From the NCBI GenBank assembly GCA_019637075.1, contig JAHBWI010000002.1, positions 620,001 through 684,000 of the forward strand: a stretch of DNA of 64,000 nucleotides. The letters run 5' to 3'. The notes under the pieces are model-generated. The model ran no database searches. It was not told where the DNA came from and was given only the letters and a program-made list of their open reading frames with translations. Both the position numbers and the translations under genes were made by a program. Each line of letters begins with the position of its first letter. The first letter of the stretch is position 1. Positions 18,061-27,858 of this stretch are shown here, piece by piece. Origin of the DNA: Nitrospiraceae bacterium (GTDB taxonomy: Bacteria > Nitrospirota > Nitrospiria > Nitrospirales > Nitrospiraceae).

Positions 18061-18432
18061 ATGTCGAAGCGCATTTCTGCCAGGGTCAAAGTCAATCGGC
18101 CGATCACCGTGCACAGCATTCGCGGAATCAGCCAAGGCACGCTCCTGGATCTTTGTCCCAATGGGGGCCGTATCGGTCAGACCGGAGCCAACGTGCACTC
18201 CGGGATGCGAGTCACATTGAGCATCCTTCTGCCGGACTCAACTGAGCCGGTTGAAATCCGGCATGCCGTGGTGTCTTGGACAACCCTCCACGAGTTCGGT
18301 GTGCAGTTTTCCAAAACCTCGCCCGACATGCTCAAACGCATCAACCAGGTATATCAACTCTTGCTGGAAGCCCAAACACCGGAGGAGCCCGAACGTGTCA
18401 TTTCCCTGCCCGGGCTTGCCTTGAGGCCCTAA
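18061..18432 (+). CDS. PilZ domain protein
   Basis: 123-residue single-domain protein. The PilZ fold is indicated by ISARVKVNRPITVHS, the DLCPNGGRIG turn (in place of D/NxSxxG) and GVQFSKTSPDMLKRI. The RxxxR c-di-GMP motif is not clear: the N-terminus has KRISARVKV, so ligand binding is uncertain. A longer frame opens at 17926, but GGGAGG stands 6 nt before this ATG. It may mediate c-di-GMP signalling or act as a degenerate adaptor. Confidence 0.78.
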   Translation: MSKRISARVKVNRPITVHSIRGISQGTLLDLCPNGGRIGQTGANVHSGMRVTLSILLPDSTEPVEIRHAVVSWTTLHEFGVQFSKTSPDMLKRINQVYQLLLEAQTPEEPERVISLPGLALRP

Positions 18433-18495
18433 CCGGACCCACAGGCCCCCTCCACCAACCCTCGACATCCCGATGTCCCCTCACCACACCACGCA

Positions 18496-18523
18496 CGGCA
18501 GGCCGAAACCGCTCGGCCTGCCG
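18496..18523. terminator. perfect 11-bp hairpin between convergent genes
   Basis: CGGCAGGCCGA (18496-18506) and TCGGCCTGCCG (18513-18523) with a 6-nt loop separate the PilZ and histidine kinase genes. Without a T-tract it is best read as a bidirectional terminator or mRNA-protecting stem. Confidence 0.6.
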
Positions 18524-18607
18524 CAGCCGCGCAGACCTCCAGTTCACCGTCGGATAAGATGGAACAAGACAGAAATGAGTGTCAGGCGGAGGAATAGGTA
18601 GACGTTA

Positions 18608-20128
18608 TTAGTCTGTCGGCCGGCCTGGCGGAAGCAGTTCCGTGACCTTGTCGATCAGGGCTTGCGGGAGAAAAGGCTTTTGCAGGTAGGCGGCCTTTGC
18701 GTCCAATCCCTGCGAGTGCAGCATGTCCGCCGAGTAACCGGAAATAAACATCACCTTCAACTGCGGCACCATGGCCTTGGCACCCTCGACCAGGACAGTC
18801 ACCTTCATTCTCGGCAAAATCACGTCGGTGATGAGGAGGTCGCAACCGCCTTTTCGAAGTTGCAGCATTTGCAATGCCTCCACGCCGTCGGCGGCAGCCA
18901 ACACTTCATAGCCTTGATCGCGAAGAATCGCGGCCATGAGCCGGCGGATGCCCTCGTCGTCCTCCACGAGCAGAATGCTCGCACGGCTGATCGGCTGCAA
19001 TCTTGCGGCTGGTGCGGCTTCCACTTCTTGCCCCTGCTTGGTCACTCGCGGCAACATCACGCTAAAACGCGTTCCACGATTCGGCCGGCTCGACACATCG
19101 ATATATCCGCGGCATTGCTTGACGATACCATACACCGTCGCGAGGCCTAATCCGGTCCCCTTCCCCGGCTCCTTCGTGCTGAAAAACGGCTCAAAGATGT
19201 GCGGCAAGGTCTCGGCATCGATGCCACAACCGGAATCCTCGACCACGATCTTCACATAGGGACCCGGAACGGCGCCGGGATGAGCACTCGCATAGGCCTC
19301 ATCCAGCTCCACATTTCCGGTTTCAATCGTCAAAATGCCCCCCTCGGGCATTGCATCACGCGCATTGATTGCCAGATTCAACAGGATCTGCTCGATCTGC
19401 ACCGGATCGCCTAACACATGCCCGGCCTCGGGATGCAACACAATGACGGTTTGAATCTGCTCCCCGATCAAGCGCCGGAGAATATCTTCCATCTCACGAA
19501 TCAACACATTCGGATTCAACTCCCGTTGTTCCAACACATCCCGCCGGCTAAACGTCAGCAGCTTCTTTGTCAACGCCGCCGCCCGGGAGCCGGCCTGGGC
19601 GATGAGTTCGATCTCCTGCCGACAGGGATGCCCGGCCAACTGCTGCATCACCCGCTGGGCATGGCCGATCACGACCATCAGCAGATTATTGAAATCATGT
19701 GCGATGCCGCCGGCCAGCCGTCCGAGGGCTTCCATCTTCTGTGATTGACGTAAGCTGAGCTCCGCCCGCTTGTGCTCGGTAATATCCGTAATGGTTTCGA
19801 TCACGTGCACGCGACCGTCCGTTGTGGTCGCCTTGGACCAGTGCACGAGCACAAACTTGTTGTCTGGAAGCGCAACCTCCTGCGACACCACGCCGTCCTG
19901 CGTCAGAGCCTCCGGCATCCGACAAAACCGACAAGGCGACGATTCATTGGCAATTTTCCCATAACAGGTGGAGCCGGAAATATCCCCAAAATGCCGTTGC
20001 CCTGTCTGGTTCTGAAACTGCACCTGATGTGTGGCGGGATCAATGACGGAGACGATGACCGGCTGCGAATTCAGCAGCGTGGGGACATCGTACTGGAGAT
20101 TGGGAATGGGCCGCGAGCCATGCGCCAT
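18608..20128 (-). CDS. orphan hybrid sensor histidine kinase
   Basis: 506 residues: PAS-like input (about 12-115), HisKA with H144 (AGGIAHDFNNLL), HATPase with DSGCGID and GTGLGLATVYG, and a C-terminal receiver with phosphoacceptor D435 (LLITDVILP). The PAS domain contains a cysteine cluster SPCRFCRMPEAL plus an upstream TCYGK, which could bind a metal or sense redox state. No transmembrane helix is seen, so it is cytoplasmic. ATG 20128 is preferred to a TTG at 20158 because GAGG lies upstream. No partner regulator is next to it. Confidence 0.9.
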   Translation of the reverse strand: MAHGSRPIPNLQYDVPTLLNSQPVIVSVIDPATHQVQFQNQTGQRHFGDISGSTCYGKIANESSPCRFCRMPEALTQDGVVSQEVALPDNKFVLVHWSKATTTDGRVHVIETITDITEHKRAELSLRQSQKMEALGRLAGGIAHDFNNLLMVVIGHAQRVMQQLAGHPCRQEIELIAQAGSRAAALTKKLLTFSRRDVLEQRELNPNVLIREMEDILRRLIGEQIQTVIVLHPEAGHVLGDPVQIEQILLNLAINARDAMPEGGILTIETGNVELDEAYASAHPGAVPGPYVKIVVEDSGCGIDAETLPHIFEPFFSTKEPGKGTGLGLATVYGIVKQCRGYIDVSSRPNRGTRFSVMLPRVTKQGQEVEAAPAARLQPISRASILLVEDDEGIRRLMAAILRDQGYEVLAAADGVEALQMLQLRKGGCDLLITDVILPRMKVTVLVEGAKAMVPQLKVMFISGYSADMLHSQGLDAKAAYLQKPFLPQALIDKVTELLPPGRPTD

Positions 20129-20341
20129 GAAAGTCCTCGTAGCGAGCCCCGCCGGCAAGTAACACAGAGGCTACTATTCTTCTACACCATCGGATGCCAG
20201 AGTCAAGGTCTTGCTGGAATGCCCGACCCGTCCGCAGTGCCGTCTTGCAAGCCATCCATCAATTGATTACTGTGCGGAAAGAGATCCTAGAACCAAACCC
20301 GCGTACGAGCACGCCGAACCACGAATCCCACAAGCCATTCA

Positions 20342-21367
20342 ATGATTTGCATTCCGCCGTCACGATGTAGGCCCGGATGGGCCATCGCTCTGCTGTTGAA
20401 CTTCGTTACATGGATCCCCGCATGGGCCGACGAGATCGACATGGTCAACGGCGATCGTCTCACGGGCACCGTGATGAAGATGGAGGATCGCGTCCTCACC
20501 TTCCAAACCGAATATGGAGGGGAGTTGAAACTCGATTGGCTCAAAGTCCAGCGCCTGCGGACCGACAGCCCCATGCGGATTTGGCTGCCCCGAGAATCTC
20601 AAGACGTGGTGCGGGAATTTTTTCTCGGCGCGACCGACCCGAAGGAAGTGACGGAACTGGGCCCTGACGGCGAGATCCCGCTGCCGGACATCACCGCGAT
20701 CAATCTGGAACCGCTTCGACTCACCGGCACGATGTCGGTGGGTGGCAATACGGCGTCGGGTAACAGCAGCACCAAGGCGTTCAACAGCGCCGTTCGGATG
20801 ACGCTCCACGCCCACCGCCAACGCTTCTTGTTGGAAGGCAAATACAATTATGGGCAAGCGGGCGAGCAGGTGACCGCGAGAAATTCGCTGGCCAACTTGA
20901 AGCATGACTTCTTCCTGAGCAAAAAGGTATTCGTCGAAACCTTCGGCATGCTGGAAAAAGACACGCTGCAGAACTTGCAACTGCGGAGCACCATCGGAAG
21001 CGGTCTCGGGTATCAGTTCTACGACAGCGCCCAAACCACCCTGTCGATTGCGCTCGGTCTCGCCCACGTCGACGAACATTTCACGACCAGCCCAGGCACC
21101 CGCACCCCATCCAGCCGCTGGAACCTGCGGTGGGAACATACGCTCCTGCCGGACCGGGTCAAGGTATTCCATCGGCACGAAGGATTTTGGGACTTGGACG
21201 GGGGCAATGCCATCCGCGTAAACGCGGACCAGGGGCTGCGTGTGACAGTCTACAAAAATTTGTTCATTAATATGGAATACGACCTGCGCCTCAACACGCA
21301 ACCGGCACCAGGGCGTCAACAGGTCGACCAATCGTACATCTTCGGCGTGGGCTACGAGATCCGGTAG
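20342..21367 (+). CDS. outer-membrane DUF481 (YdiY-like) protein
   Basis: 341-residue protein with a signal peptide (ends near WAWADE-like PAWADE, about 30). A small domain with NGDRLTGTVMKMEDRVLTF follows, then a C-terminal DUF481 beta-barrel (GGNTASGNSSTKAFNSAVRM onward) that ends in the aromatic-rich strand YIFGVGYEIR. Barrels of this family sit in the outer membrane; their substrate is unknown. It stands between the histidine kinase (divergent) and the RND operon (convergent). Confidence 0.82.
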   Translation: MICIPPSRCRPGWAIALLLNFVTWIPAWADEIDMVNGDRLTGTVMKMEDRVLTFQTEYGGELKLDWLKVQRLRTDSPMRIWLPRESQDVVREFFLGATDPKEVTELGPDGEIPLPDITAINLEPLRLTGTMSVGGNTASGNSSTKAFNSAVRMTLHAHRQRFLLEGKYNYGQAGEQVTARNSLANLKHDFFLSKKVFVETFGMLEKDTLQNLQLRSTIGSGLGYQFYDSAQTTLSIALGLAHVDEHFTTSPGTRTPSSRWNLRWEHTLLPDRVKVFHRHEGFWDLDGGNAIRVNADQGLRVTVYKNLFINMEYDLRLNTQPAPGRQQVDQSYIFGVGYEIR

Positions 21368-21393
21368 GCTGGGACAACCCTGAATCGGCGTGG

Positions 21394-24300
21394 CTACACA
21401 AACTCCGGCGCGTGCTCACGCGTCGCTTCCCGCTCCGCCAACCACCCATAGAGCGCCGGCAACACAACCAGCGTCAGCGCCGTCGACGTGAACAATCCTC
21501 CCACCACCACGGTCGCCAGCGGCCGTTGCACCTCCGCGCCGATCCCCTGCGCCACGGCAAGAGGAAGCAACCCCAGCAGGGTCGTCATCATCGTCATCAC
21601 AACCGGCCTCAATCTGAGGACACACCCCGTCATAATGGCCTGCTCCGGAGATCGCCCTTCGTTGCGCAATTGGTTGATATAGGACACGAGCACGATCCCG
21701 TTTCCAACGGCCAGCCCGAATAACTCGATGAATCCGATAGAGGCCGGCACGCTGAGATACTGCCCGCTCAGCCACAAGGACACGACGCCGCCGATCAGGG
21801 CGAACGGCAGGTTCAACATGATCAAGGTTGCATACCGCAGCGAGTGAAAGGCCCAGAATAAGAGAAAAAAGACGGAGGCCAGCGTGATCGGCACCACGAT
21901 CAAGAGGCGCGCGTTCGCCCGCTCCATGTTTTCGAACGCGCCGCCCCAGGTGACGGTGTACCCCTCGGGAAGCCCCAGGGCGCCTGCCAGGCGCCGACGC
22001 CCTTCATCCACCACCCCGCCGATGTCCCGCCCGACCACATTGAACCCGATATAGATACGCCGCTTCACTTGTTCACGACTGATCCGTGCTGGGCCCTCCC
22101 GCATTTCGATATTGGCCAACTGGCTCAGTGGAATGGCGGCGCCCGAAGCGGAACGCACACGAATATCGCCGATGGCTGCCACGTTGTTGCGCGCAGCCTC
22201 GGGAAACCGCAGCACCAACTGAAACCGCCGCTCCCCTTCGTATACGGTGGTCGCTACCCGCCCGCCGATTGCCGTCGTCACGAGATCCTGCACATCCGAC
22301 ACGTTGATCCCGAAACGTGCGATCTTCTCCCGGTCGACGTCCACCGTGAGGTACGGCTGGCCGGCGACCTGCTCAACCTTCACGTCCTTCACACCCTCGA
22401 TCGTCTTCATCAAATCGGCGATCTCCTCGGCCTTGTGATAGAGCACATCGAGGTCGTCGCCGAACAGTTTGATCGCGCATTCCGTGCGAATACCCGAGAT
22501 CAACTCGTCCACCCGCTCCTGAATCGGCTGGCTCATGAGGACCGAGATCCCAGGGATTTCCACCAGCCGCCGGCGCACGGCGTCAACCAAGCCCGACTGC
22601 GAATGTGCCGTGGTCCAGGAAGATTTGGGGCGAAGCGTCACGATCGGATCGCTCTCATTCGGCTCCTCCGGATTGACTGCGATGTCGGGACGGCCGATCT
22701 TGCTCACGGCGGTACGGACTTCCGGAAACTCCCGCAGGACCTGATGCGCCCGTTTTTCGATCTCGATCGACTCCGACAGCGACACACTGGGCAACCGGAC
22801 GATCTGCGGGGTCAAGGCGCCTTCCTCCAAAATCGGAATGAACTCCCGCCCGACGAACGGAAGCAATCCTGCACTGGCCGCCACGATCACGAGGGACGCT
22901 CCCAACACGGTGGCCCGATGGGCCAGCGCCCAAGCCAGGATCGGTTGGTACCGACGCTTCATCCAGGCCGTCAACCGCGTTTCTTCGGGATGGTCGCCTC
23001 GGAGCACGAGCGAAGCAAGAACCGGCGACAACGTCAGCGTCACGACGACCGACACCAGCAACGCAATGACCAGCGCATAGGCGAGCGGTGCGAACATTTT
23101 GCCTTCCATGCCATGAAGCGTCATCAGCGGCAGAAACACGACGCTGATGACCAGGATACCGAACAAGATGGGCCGCCCGACCTCCTTAGTCGCCTGTAAA
23201 ATGACCTCAAGTTGCGAGCGTTGCTGTAGGCGGTTTTCGGACAAATGGCGATAGACGTTCTCCACCACCACCAACGATCCATCCGCGATTTCGCCGATGG
23301 CAATGGCCAAGCCCCCGAGCGTCATGAGGTTGGCGGACAGGCCAAGGCGCTGCATGGTCAGAAACGTAATCAGCGGGGTGACGAGCAAAGAAGCTGTAAC
23401 GACGATGGCACTTCGCACATGGCCCAAAAAGAGAAAGAAGACCAGCGTCACCAGCACGATACCTTCGATCAGCGCATCCCGGACGGTATTGATCGCGGCG
23501 GTCACGAGCTCGATGCGATCGTAGAACGGCACCAGCGTCAGCCCGGTCGGCAGCAGCCCGTTGTGCGCAATCTCCTGCACCTTGGCCTTGACGGCCTGCA
23601 CCACTTCCCTGGCGTTCCCACCGCGGAGCATCAGGACTGTGCCCGCGACGATTTCCCGCTCCCCATTGAGCAGCGCCGCACCGTGGCGGACAGCATGCCC
23701 GATCCGCACCTCCGCGACGTCCCGGACGAAAACCGGCACTCCGCCGACTTCCTTGACGACGATGCGTTCGATGTCGGGCAAGGTCTTGATCAGCCCCACC
23801 CCGCGGACGATCGCACGCTCGGCGTGCCGTTCCAACACGTTGCCGCCGGCATTGGCATTGTTGTTGCCGACGGCCTCATAGACCTCGTGCATGGTCAGGC
23901 CATACTTCCGCAGTTTCCCGGGGTCGACGAGCACTTGGTACTGCTTCACGAAGCCGCCGAGGCCGTTCACATCAATCACGCCGGGCACACCCTTCAGAAG
24001 CGGCCGAAGCACCCAATCCTGCACCGTCCGCTGTTCGGTCAGCATCCTCTCGATCTGCGATGGATCGGCCGACTGCCTGGGTTGCTCCTCGAGGTAGTAC
24101 TGGTAGACCTCCCCAAGGCCGGTTGTCACGGGAGCCAGGACCGGATCGATGCCTTGCGGCAACCGCTCCTTGACGGCCATCAAACGTTCCAGCACCAGTT
24201 GCCGGGCAAAGTAGACGTCCACGTCATCGGCAAACACCACTGTCACCTGAGACAGGGCGAACTTGGATAACGAGCGAATTTCCGTCAATCCGGGCAAGCC

Positions 24301-24522
24301 GGTCATCTGGAGTTCGATGGGGTAGGTGATAAATCGTTCCACTTCGACCGGCGAGAGGCCTGGCGCATCCGCCAACACCTGCACCTGCACATTCGTGACG
24401 TCGGGATAGGCATCGATAGGAATGGATTGAAAAGTCGCGAGACCGGCCACGGCGCAGAGACAGAAGAGCCCGAGAACCAGAATGCGTTGACGCAGGGAAA
24501 ATTCCAGCAGCGACGCGATCAT
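21394..24522 (-). CDS. heavy-metal RND efflux transporter (CzcA/CusA family)
   Basis: Inner-membrane proton/cation antiporter subunit of 1042 residues with twelve membrane helices and two large periplasmic loops. The family marks FADDVDVYFARQLVLERL and IPIDAYPDVTN are present. In helix 4 the relay motif reads AIGEIADGSLVVVENVYRHL: the first aspartate of the CzcA zinc type (DFG) is absent, while the D and E that follow are kept. The metal cannot be assigned. It overlaps the adaptor gene by 4 bp. No outer-membrane factor gene is in the operon. Confidence 0.93.
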   Translation of the reverse strand: MIASLLEFSLRQRILVLGLFCLCAVAGLATFQSIPIDAYPDVTNVQVQVLADAPGLSPVEVERFITYPIELQMTGLPGLTEIRSLSKFALSQVTVVFADDVDVYFARQLVLERLMAVKERLPQGIDPVLAPVTTGLGEVYQYYLEEQPRQSADPSQIERMLTEQRTVQDWVLRPLLKGVPGVIDVNGLGGFVKQYQVLVDPGKLRKYGLTMHEVYEAVGNNNANAGGNVLERHAERAIVRGVGLIKTLPDIERIVVKEVGGVPVFVRDVAEVRIGHAVRHGAALLNGEREIVAGTVLMLRGGNAREVVQAVKAKVQEIAHNGLLPTGLTLVPFYDRIELVTAAINTVRDALIEGIVLVTLVFFLFLGHVRSAIVVTASLLVTPLITFLTMQRLGLSANLMTLGGLAIAIGEIADGSLVVVENVYRHLSENRLQQRSQLEVILQATKEVGRPILFGILVISVVFLPLMTLHGMEGKMFAPLAYALVIALLVSVVVTLTLSPVLASLVLRGDHPEETRLTAWMKRRYQPILAWALAHRATVLGASLVIVAASAGLLPFVGREFIPILEEGALTPQIVRLPSVSLSESIEIEKRAHQVLREFPEVRTAVSKIGRPDIAVNPEEPNESDPIVTLRPKSSWTTAHSQSGLVDAVRRRLVEIPGISVLMSQPIQERVDELISGIRTECAIKLFGDDLDVLYHKAEEIADLMKTIEGVKDVKVEQVAGQPYLTVDVDREKIARFGINVSDVQDLVTTAIGGRVATTVYEGERRFQLVLRFPEAARNNVAAIGDIRVRSASGAAIPLSQLANIEMREGPARISREQVKRRIYIGFNVVGRDIGGVVDEGRRRLAGALGLPEGYTVTWGGAFENMERANARLLIVVPITLASVFFLLFWAFHSLRYATLIMLNLPFALIGGVVSLWLSGQYLSVPASIGFIELFGLAVGNGIVLVSYINQLRNEGRSPEQAIMTGCVLRLRPVVMTMMTTLLGLLPLAVAQGIGAEVQRPLATVVVGGLFTSTALTLVVLPALYGWLAEREATREHAPEFV

Positions 24523-25727
24523 GGAGTGGGCTCGATCTTGTGGATCTCCATCTCCGACTTCAAGGCGAATGCCCCCTTGACGACGATCTCTTCTCCCTCC
24601 CGTACCCCTCCGGCCACCACGACCTGGTCCTCTTGTTCATAGCCGGGCCGGACCAGGCGGGGTTCAAACTCCCCGGGAGTCTTCCGAACGAACAGAATCT
24701 GCCCGCCCTGGCCGTTCTGCAGCGCGGAGAGCGGAACGACAAGGGCATCGTCGCCGACCGTCGCAAAGACCCGAACCGTTGCAAACATCTCCGGCTTCAA
24801 GAGTCGATCCGGATTAGGCACCGTCACACGCACACGCATCGTCCGGGTGGCCGGGTCGAGCACGTCGCCGATATAGGTAATCGTGCCGGAGAAAATGGCA
24901 TGGGGGTAAGCCGCCACGATCACCTCTACCCGCTGTTCGGGCCGAATGAACTGCACGTCTTTTTCCGGCACGTTCGCGACGACCCAGACATCGGAAAGAT
25001 TCGCCACGGTAAAGAGCTTTTGCTGTGTTTCGACGACTTCCCCACGCGTGATATTGCGCATGATGACACGACCGGCAAAGGGCGCCCGCATCGGCACATC
25101 CGAATGGATGGTCTGCTCCCGTTCCAAGCGCTGCACTTCCTGACTGGGCACGCCGAGCAACTCCAGCCTATGGGCAGCCTCCCGCCATTCGGCCCGTACC
25201 GTCTTCATCTCCGCCTCACGCCGCTGCAATTCGGCCAGGCTGATCGCGCGATTCTGGTGAAGATCCTGGGCGCGCTCGTACGCCAGTTGCGCCTCATGGG
25301 CCTTCGCAGCCGCTTTCAGGTAGAGACCTTCGGCTTCGCCGAGATCGGCGCTGTGGAGCAGGGCCAGCAGTTCTCCCCGCTTCACGTCCTTCCCCACATC
25401 GACCACGACCTTGACCACTCGTCCGCGGATCAGGGTCGTCACCTCGGCAAGCTCATTCTCATTGGCTTGGACAGTGGCGGGGAACTCACGGCGAATCGGA
25501 AAGGTGATCTTCCTGACCGGCGCCACCTCGACGCCGGTCCGGGCCAATTCCTCTGCGGTCAATCGAACGACCCCGCCTGCCGCGCGCTGGGTCGGCGGCT
25601 GAACCGGGACGCTTGGAGACTCCCTGTCACAGCCAAGAATCCAAATTCCCCCCGCGAACAGCAGGAGGCCGAAAGTCTTGATTGAGCGGCAAAATCGGTC
25701 TACGCTAGATCGCATCATACGTTGCAT
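24519..25727 (-). CDS. RND efflux periplasmic adaptor (CzcB/CusB type)
   Basis: Membrane fusion protein of about 402 residues with a lipoprotein signal (ILGC lipobox, near residue 34), a lipoyl/barrel-sandwich half (VDVGKDVKRGELLALLHSAD), a helical hairpin (AKAHEAQLAYERAQDL, then LAELQRREAEMKTVRAEW) and a beta-barrel domain. It links the RND pump to an outer-membrane channel encoded elsewhere. TTG 25730 and ATG 25727 are adjacent; the ATG is chosen. No clear metal-binding His/Met-rich tail. Confidence 0.9.
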   Translation of the reverse strand: MQRMMRSSVDRFCRSIKTFGLLLFAGGIWILGCDRESPSVPVQPPTQRAAGGVVRLTAEELARTGVEVAPVRKITFPIRREFPATVQANENELAEVTTLIRGRVVKVVVDVGKDVKRGELLALLHSADLGEAEGLYLKAAAKAHEAQLAYERAQDLHQNRAISLAELQRREAEMKTVRAEWREAAHRLELLGVPSQEVQRLEREQTIHSDVPMRAPFAGRVIMRNITRGEVVETQQKLFTVANLSDVWVVANVPEKDVQFIRPEQRVEVIVAAYPHAIFSGTITYIGDVLDPATRTMRVRVTVPNPDRLLKPEMFATVRVFATVGDDALVVPLSALQNGQGGQILFVRKTPGEFEPRLVRPGYEQEDQVVVAGGVREGEEIVVKGAFALKSEMEIHKIEPTP

Positions 25728-25972
25728 CAATATGAAACAGATCCCGTTTGGATAGTATTGCCGAGGCCAACAAAGTACGTGTTCCCCTTAAGAAGAAGAT
25801 ACAGGAAAGCACCAGCTGTAGGCGACCGGCACAGACTGCCCAAAATTGTCACTCGATCCAGTTGTCCTATTTCGAACTATCTGACTAGACATTTCCTAGA
25901 TGCGAGACAGTGATTTGTCGGTTTCCTATCGGTACGTACACGTATGATACTGAAAGGACCTGGAGAGAGCCC

Positions 25973-26851
25973 ATGCATGCGAGTGTCATCATTCCCTACT
26001 TCAATGCCGCCGAAACCATCGGCGACCTGCTGCATTCGCTCACGAAGCAAGCATGGAGCCTCTCCTGGGAAGTCATTATCAGCGACAACGGCTCGACCGA
26101 CGACCTCTCCTCAGCCCTCTCGTCCCTTCACCCGAACATTCCTCAACTACGCATCCTAGACGCAGGAGCCAAACGCTGCGCCTCTCACGCAAGAAACGCC
26201 GGCGTCGAAGCAGCCAAAGGCAATCTTCTCCTGTTCTGCGATGCCGATGATGTGCCCGGGCCCGGATGGTCCAACGCCATGATCGAAGCATTGAACCGGG
26301 ACAGGTTTGTCGCCGCCAGACTTTCCTTCGATGCCCTCAACCCGCCGGCAATGACCAAGGCCCGCGGCACGACGCAGGTGGACGATCTTCAGAAATTCGA
26401 CTTCCTTCCGTTTCCCCATGCTGGTGGGGGTACGTTGGGGGTGCGACGCGAGATCCACGAAGCCGTGGGGGGCTTTGACGAAACCATACCGATCGGCGAG
26501 GACATCGATTATTGCATCCGTGTTCAGCAGATGGGTGTGCCCCTACAGTTCGTGCCGCAGGCACAAGTGAATTATCGGCTGCCCTCATCCCTGCGCCAAG
26601 TCTATCGGCAGGCCAGGCGCTATGCGGAATATGAAGTGTACCTACAAGGCCGATACGGCCAGCAGGCTCAATCCATTGAATTGTGGCGCTGGCGCAAATA
26701 CTTCGCAACCTGGCAGCATGTCCTCCTGCGGCTACCGAACCTCGCCCGTTCACCGGAAGGCCGGACTCAGCTTTTCTGGCGACTTGGCCGACAGATCGGC
26801 TTGCTCCGAGGAAGCATCCGTTTCCGAGATTACCCGATCATTACAGAATAG
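25973..26851 (+). CDS. family 2 glycosyltransferase
   Basis: 292-residue GT-A enzyme: ASVIIPYFNAAETIGDLL at the start, SDNGSTDD, the DXD-type motif FCDADDVPGPGW, and GGFDETIPIGEDIDYCIRVQ, the usual acceptor/catalytic block. No membrane helix. It probably adds a sugar to a surface polysaccharide or lipid; donor and acceptor are unknown. GGAGAG precedes the ATG at 25973; an upstream in-frame start at 25910 is less likely. It stands alone between two leftward units. Confidence 0.87.
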   Translation: MHASVIIPYFNAAETIGDLLHSLTKQAWSLSWEVIISDNGSTDDLSSALSSLHPNIPQLRILDAGAKRCASHARNAGVEAAKGNLLLFCDADDVPGPGWSNAMIEALNRDRFVAARLSFDALNPPAMTKARGTTQVDDLQKFDFLPFPHAGGGTLGVRREIHEAVGGFDETIPIGEDIDYCIRVQQMGVPLQFVPQAQVNYRLPSSLRQVYRQARRYAEYEVYLQGRYGQQAQSIELWRWRKYFATWQHVLLRLPNLARSPEGRTQLFWRLGRQIGLLRGSIRFRDYPIITE

Positions 26852-26864
26852 GCGGCAGCACCGC

Positions 26865-27725
26865 TCAGCGCACGACCAGCACCGAGCAGGTACTGTGCTG
26901 GATAACCTTGGTCGAGACGCTGCCGAGCAGAAACCGCGCCACCGCACCCAATCCCTTTGCGCCGGTCACAATCAAGTCGACCTTCTTCTTGTCGGCAATT
27001 TTGATGATCTCATCCGCAGGCTTGCCCAACCGGACGACTTCCTCGACGACATAGCCGGCCTTCACCAGCTTCTGTGCGGCTTGCTCGACGAGCCGCGCGC
27101 CGGCTTCCTTCACCTCGGGATATTTCAAGAACGGCATGGCATGCGCGACGACCACCTCGATCGGCCCCTTCCCCCCGGCTTCCGCGTTGTCCGCCTGAAA
27201 CTTCTTGAGGAGGAAGCGCAAGGCTTTATCCGAGGCCTTCGATCCGTCCGTCGCAAACAGAATCCTGTTGATGGGCCTGGGCTCCTCCTTCACGATCAAC
27301 ACCGAACAGGGTGCGTGGAGGGTCACCTGGGTAGAGACGCTCCCGAGCATGACTCGATCCAACGCATCCAGCCCCCGGCTACCCAGCACGACCAACCCGT
27401 CGCGGTGCGCAGCCCGTTTGAGAATCGTCGGACCGACCGCGCCGCGTTCCGCCACAACCTTGCCCTTGAGATTCAACTTCGCCAGTTGAGCCTCGGACTC
27501 GGTCACGGCCTTCTTCCCGCGCGCCTCGATCCGCTTGATCTCTTCCTGAATGAAGGGTTCGTTGCCGATCACCACCGGCTGGAACATGAACGGAGCCCGC
27601 AGCGCTTCCACGTCCAACACGTGGAGCACGGTGCAATCGCGCCTCTCCGCGAGGGGCAAACGGGCCACCCACTCGGTCGCCCACTGTCCGTATTTCGATC
27701 CGTCCGTCGCCACGAGAATTTTCAT
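26865..27725 (-). CDS. universal stress protein, tandem UspA domains
   Basis: 286-residue protein with two Usp domains. Each has the ATP-binding pattern G-x2-G-x9-GS: VLGSRGLDALDRVMLGSVS in the first and VTGAKGLGAVARFLLGSVS in the second. It would act in the cytoplasm as an ATP-dependent sensor or regulator under stress. A GAGG site precedes the ATG. It is the last gene of the long leftward unit that starts at 38264 and lies 133 bp after pfkB. Confidence 0.93.
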   Translation of the reverse strand: MKILVATDGSKYGQWATEWVARLPLAERRDCTVLHVLDVEALRAPFMFQPVVIGNEPFIQEEIKRIEARGKKAVTESEAQLAKLNLKGKVVAERGAVGPTILKRAAHRDGLVVLGSRGLDALDRVMLGSVSTQVTLHAPCSVLIVKEEPRPINRILFATDGSKASDKALRFLLKKFQADNAEAGGKGPIEVVVAHAMPFLKYPEVKEAGARLVEQAAQKLVKAGYVVEEVVRLGKPADEIIKIADKKKVDLIVTGAKGLGAVARFLLGSVSTKVIQHSTCSVLVVR

Positions 27726-27858
27726 CGTCCTCGCCCTTTCATAATTGCTGCCATGCCTACTTATTCATCATCCAGCCGGACACTCTTGCCCAAGTGAGCT
27801 ACCGGGAGGGGGCGCACCATCGGACCGACAGATCCTCAACGCTCACGCCCTCTCCGGC

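Noticed and set aside
22069-24270. Long plus-strand frames (376 and 341 codons) within the RND pump gene
   Set aside because: Shadow frames opposite a typical CzcA-family coding sequence.
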